From contig JALWSI010000063.1 in the NCBI GenBank assembly GCA_027080315.1, positions 1 to 7,659 of the forward strand: a stretch of DNA of 7,659 bases. The letters are read 5' to 3'. The first letter of the stretch is position 1. Every line of letters begins with the position of its first letter. Position numbers and translations under genes: made by a program. The notes beneath the pieces are model-generated. The model was not told the origin of the DNA. It saw only the letters and a program-made list of their open reading frames with translations, and ran no database searches. The stretch is from a bacterium. Lineage in GTDB: Bacteria > Thermosulfidibacterota > Thermosulfidibacteria > Thermosulfidibacterales > JALWSI01. This document shows positions 7,224-7,659 of this stretch, one piece after another.

Positions 7224-7642
7224 GAAGAGAGACAAACATTATTGCAAGCATCATAATACTCTCTCTGGGGATTTTCTTGGTGTTCGGTTCTCTAAAAACC
7301 TCATATGCAGAAGACCCCCCAGATACCATCACCATCAAAAAGTTGGAGAACCTGTACGGAGAAGTTGAGTTTCCCCACTCAGACCACTTTGAGTACACAG
7401 ACAGCTGCTCAGATTGCCATCACCATTCAGGCGAAAAGACCATAAGCTGTCAAAGGTGCCACAAGCCTTTCAAGGTGTACAAGTATTCGGGGTCCAAAAG
7501 AAAGAATGGATTAGGGCTAAAAGGAGCCTATCACGGAAGATGTCTCAAATGCCATGAAGAAGAGTCTGGCCCCACAGGTTGCACCGACTGCCACGAAAGA
7601 AGAAAGAAACCAACACCTAATTTCTCCTCCGAGAAAGAGTAG
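7220..7642 (+). CDS. Exported tetraheme cytochrome c, class III (cytochrome c3-like)
   Basis: This 140-aa precursor has a Sec signal peptide (basic start, hydrophobic 7-23, likely cleavage after SYA at 30), giving a mature periplasmic protein of about 110 residues. Four heme c sites are seen: CSDCH (63-67), CQRCH (77-81), CLKCH (108-112) and CTDCH (121-125). The distal histidines fit the cytochrome c3 plan: H53 and H56 before the first site, H68 directly after it, and H105 before the third. Every heme can therefore be bis-histidine ligated. H69 is spare. Class III cytochromes shuttle electrons in the periplasm between hydrogenases, formate dehydrogenases and membrane complexes. Here the operon suggests it exchanges electrons with the Tat-exported ferredoxin-type subunit. 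AGGAGG and the ATGA overlap support the start. The stop lies 17 bases before the window end, so more operon genes may follow. Confidence 0.93.
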   Translation: MRRETNIIASIIILSLGIFLVFGSLKTSYAEDPPDTITIKKLENLYGEVEFPHSDHFEYTDSCSDCHHHSGEKTISCQRCHKPFKVYKYSGSKRKNGLGLKGAYHGRCLKCHEEESGPTGCTDCHERRKKPTPNFSSEKE

Positions 7643-7659
7643 CTATTCTCCCACCCCGA

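Noticed and set aside
4955-7642. Reading the right operon as dsrJOP of the DsrMKJOP complex
   Set aside because: The Fe-S protein resembles DsrO, but there is no DsrM or DsrK upstream. The cytochrome has four c3-type hemes rather than the three of DsrJ, it comes last rather than before the Fe-S gene, and the membrane protein has HybB/HmcC-type motifs.

Overview
The window looks like a chromosomal segment from a Gram-negative, strictly anaerobic bacterium of the Desulfobacterota (old Deltaproteobacteria) or a near relative. The evidence is a tetraheme cytochrome c with a cytochrome c3 ligand pattern, next to a Tat-exported four-cluster ferredoxin and an NrfD/HybB-type quinone-interacting membrane protein. 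That combination is typical of sulfate reducers and related anaerobes. An aspartate kinase–citramalate synthase pair, as also seen in Geobacter, fits the same group. The exact genus cannot be told from this sequence.

Layout. Bases 1 to about 38 are the 3' end of a 5S rRNA on the plus strand, so an rRNA operon ends here. A short A/C-rich, G-poor spacer (about 39-119) separates it from a convergent minus-strand operon. Read in its own direction, that operon is lysC (aspartate kinase, 4686-3460), cimA (citramalate synthase, 3460-1874), ribE (riboflavin synthase alpha chain, 1869-1231, TTG start) and a MidA/NDUFAF7-type methyltransferase (1229-120). Junctions overlap by 1 base or are separated by 1 to 4 bases, so co-transcription and translational coupling are very likely. 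A 268-bp divergent spacer (4687-4954) follows. It carries a strong sigma-70-like promoter (TTGACC, 17 bp, TATAAG) facing right and only a weak candidate facing left. The rightward operon (4955-7642) encodes a Tat-exported 4x[4Fe-4S] protein with a C-terminal membrane anchor, a ten-helix NrfD/HybB/HmcC-like protein, a 64-aa single-helix protein with a His-rich tail, and an exported tetraheme c3-type cytochrome. The window ends 17 bases after the cytochrome stop, so the operon may continue.

How the genes work together. The left operon is core biosynthesis: aspartate-family amino acids, isoleucine through citramalate, and riboflavin, plus a protein methyltransferase. The right operon reads as a membrane-bound quinone / periplasmic c-type cytochrome oxidoreductase. 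The NrfD-like subunit would handle quinone in the membrane, the ferredoxin-like subunit would carry electrons on the periplasmic side, and the c3-like cytochrome would be the soluble or complex-bound partner. The first three genes resemble HmcB-HmcC-HmcD (or HybA-HybB plus a small protein). No large multiheme HmcA precedes them, and a small tetraheme cytochrome comes last. This arrangement is the most interesting part of the window.
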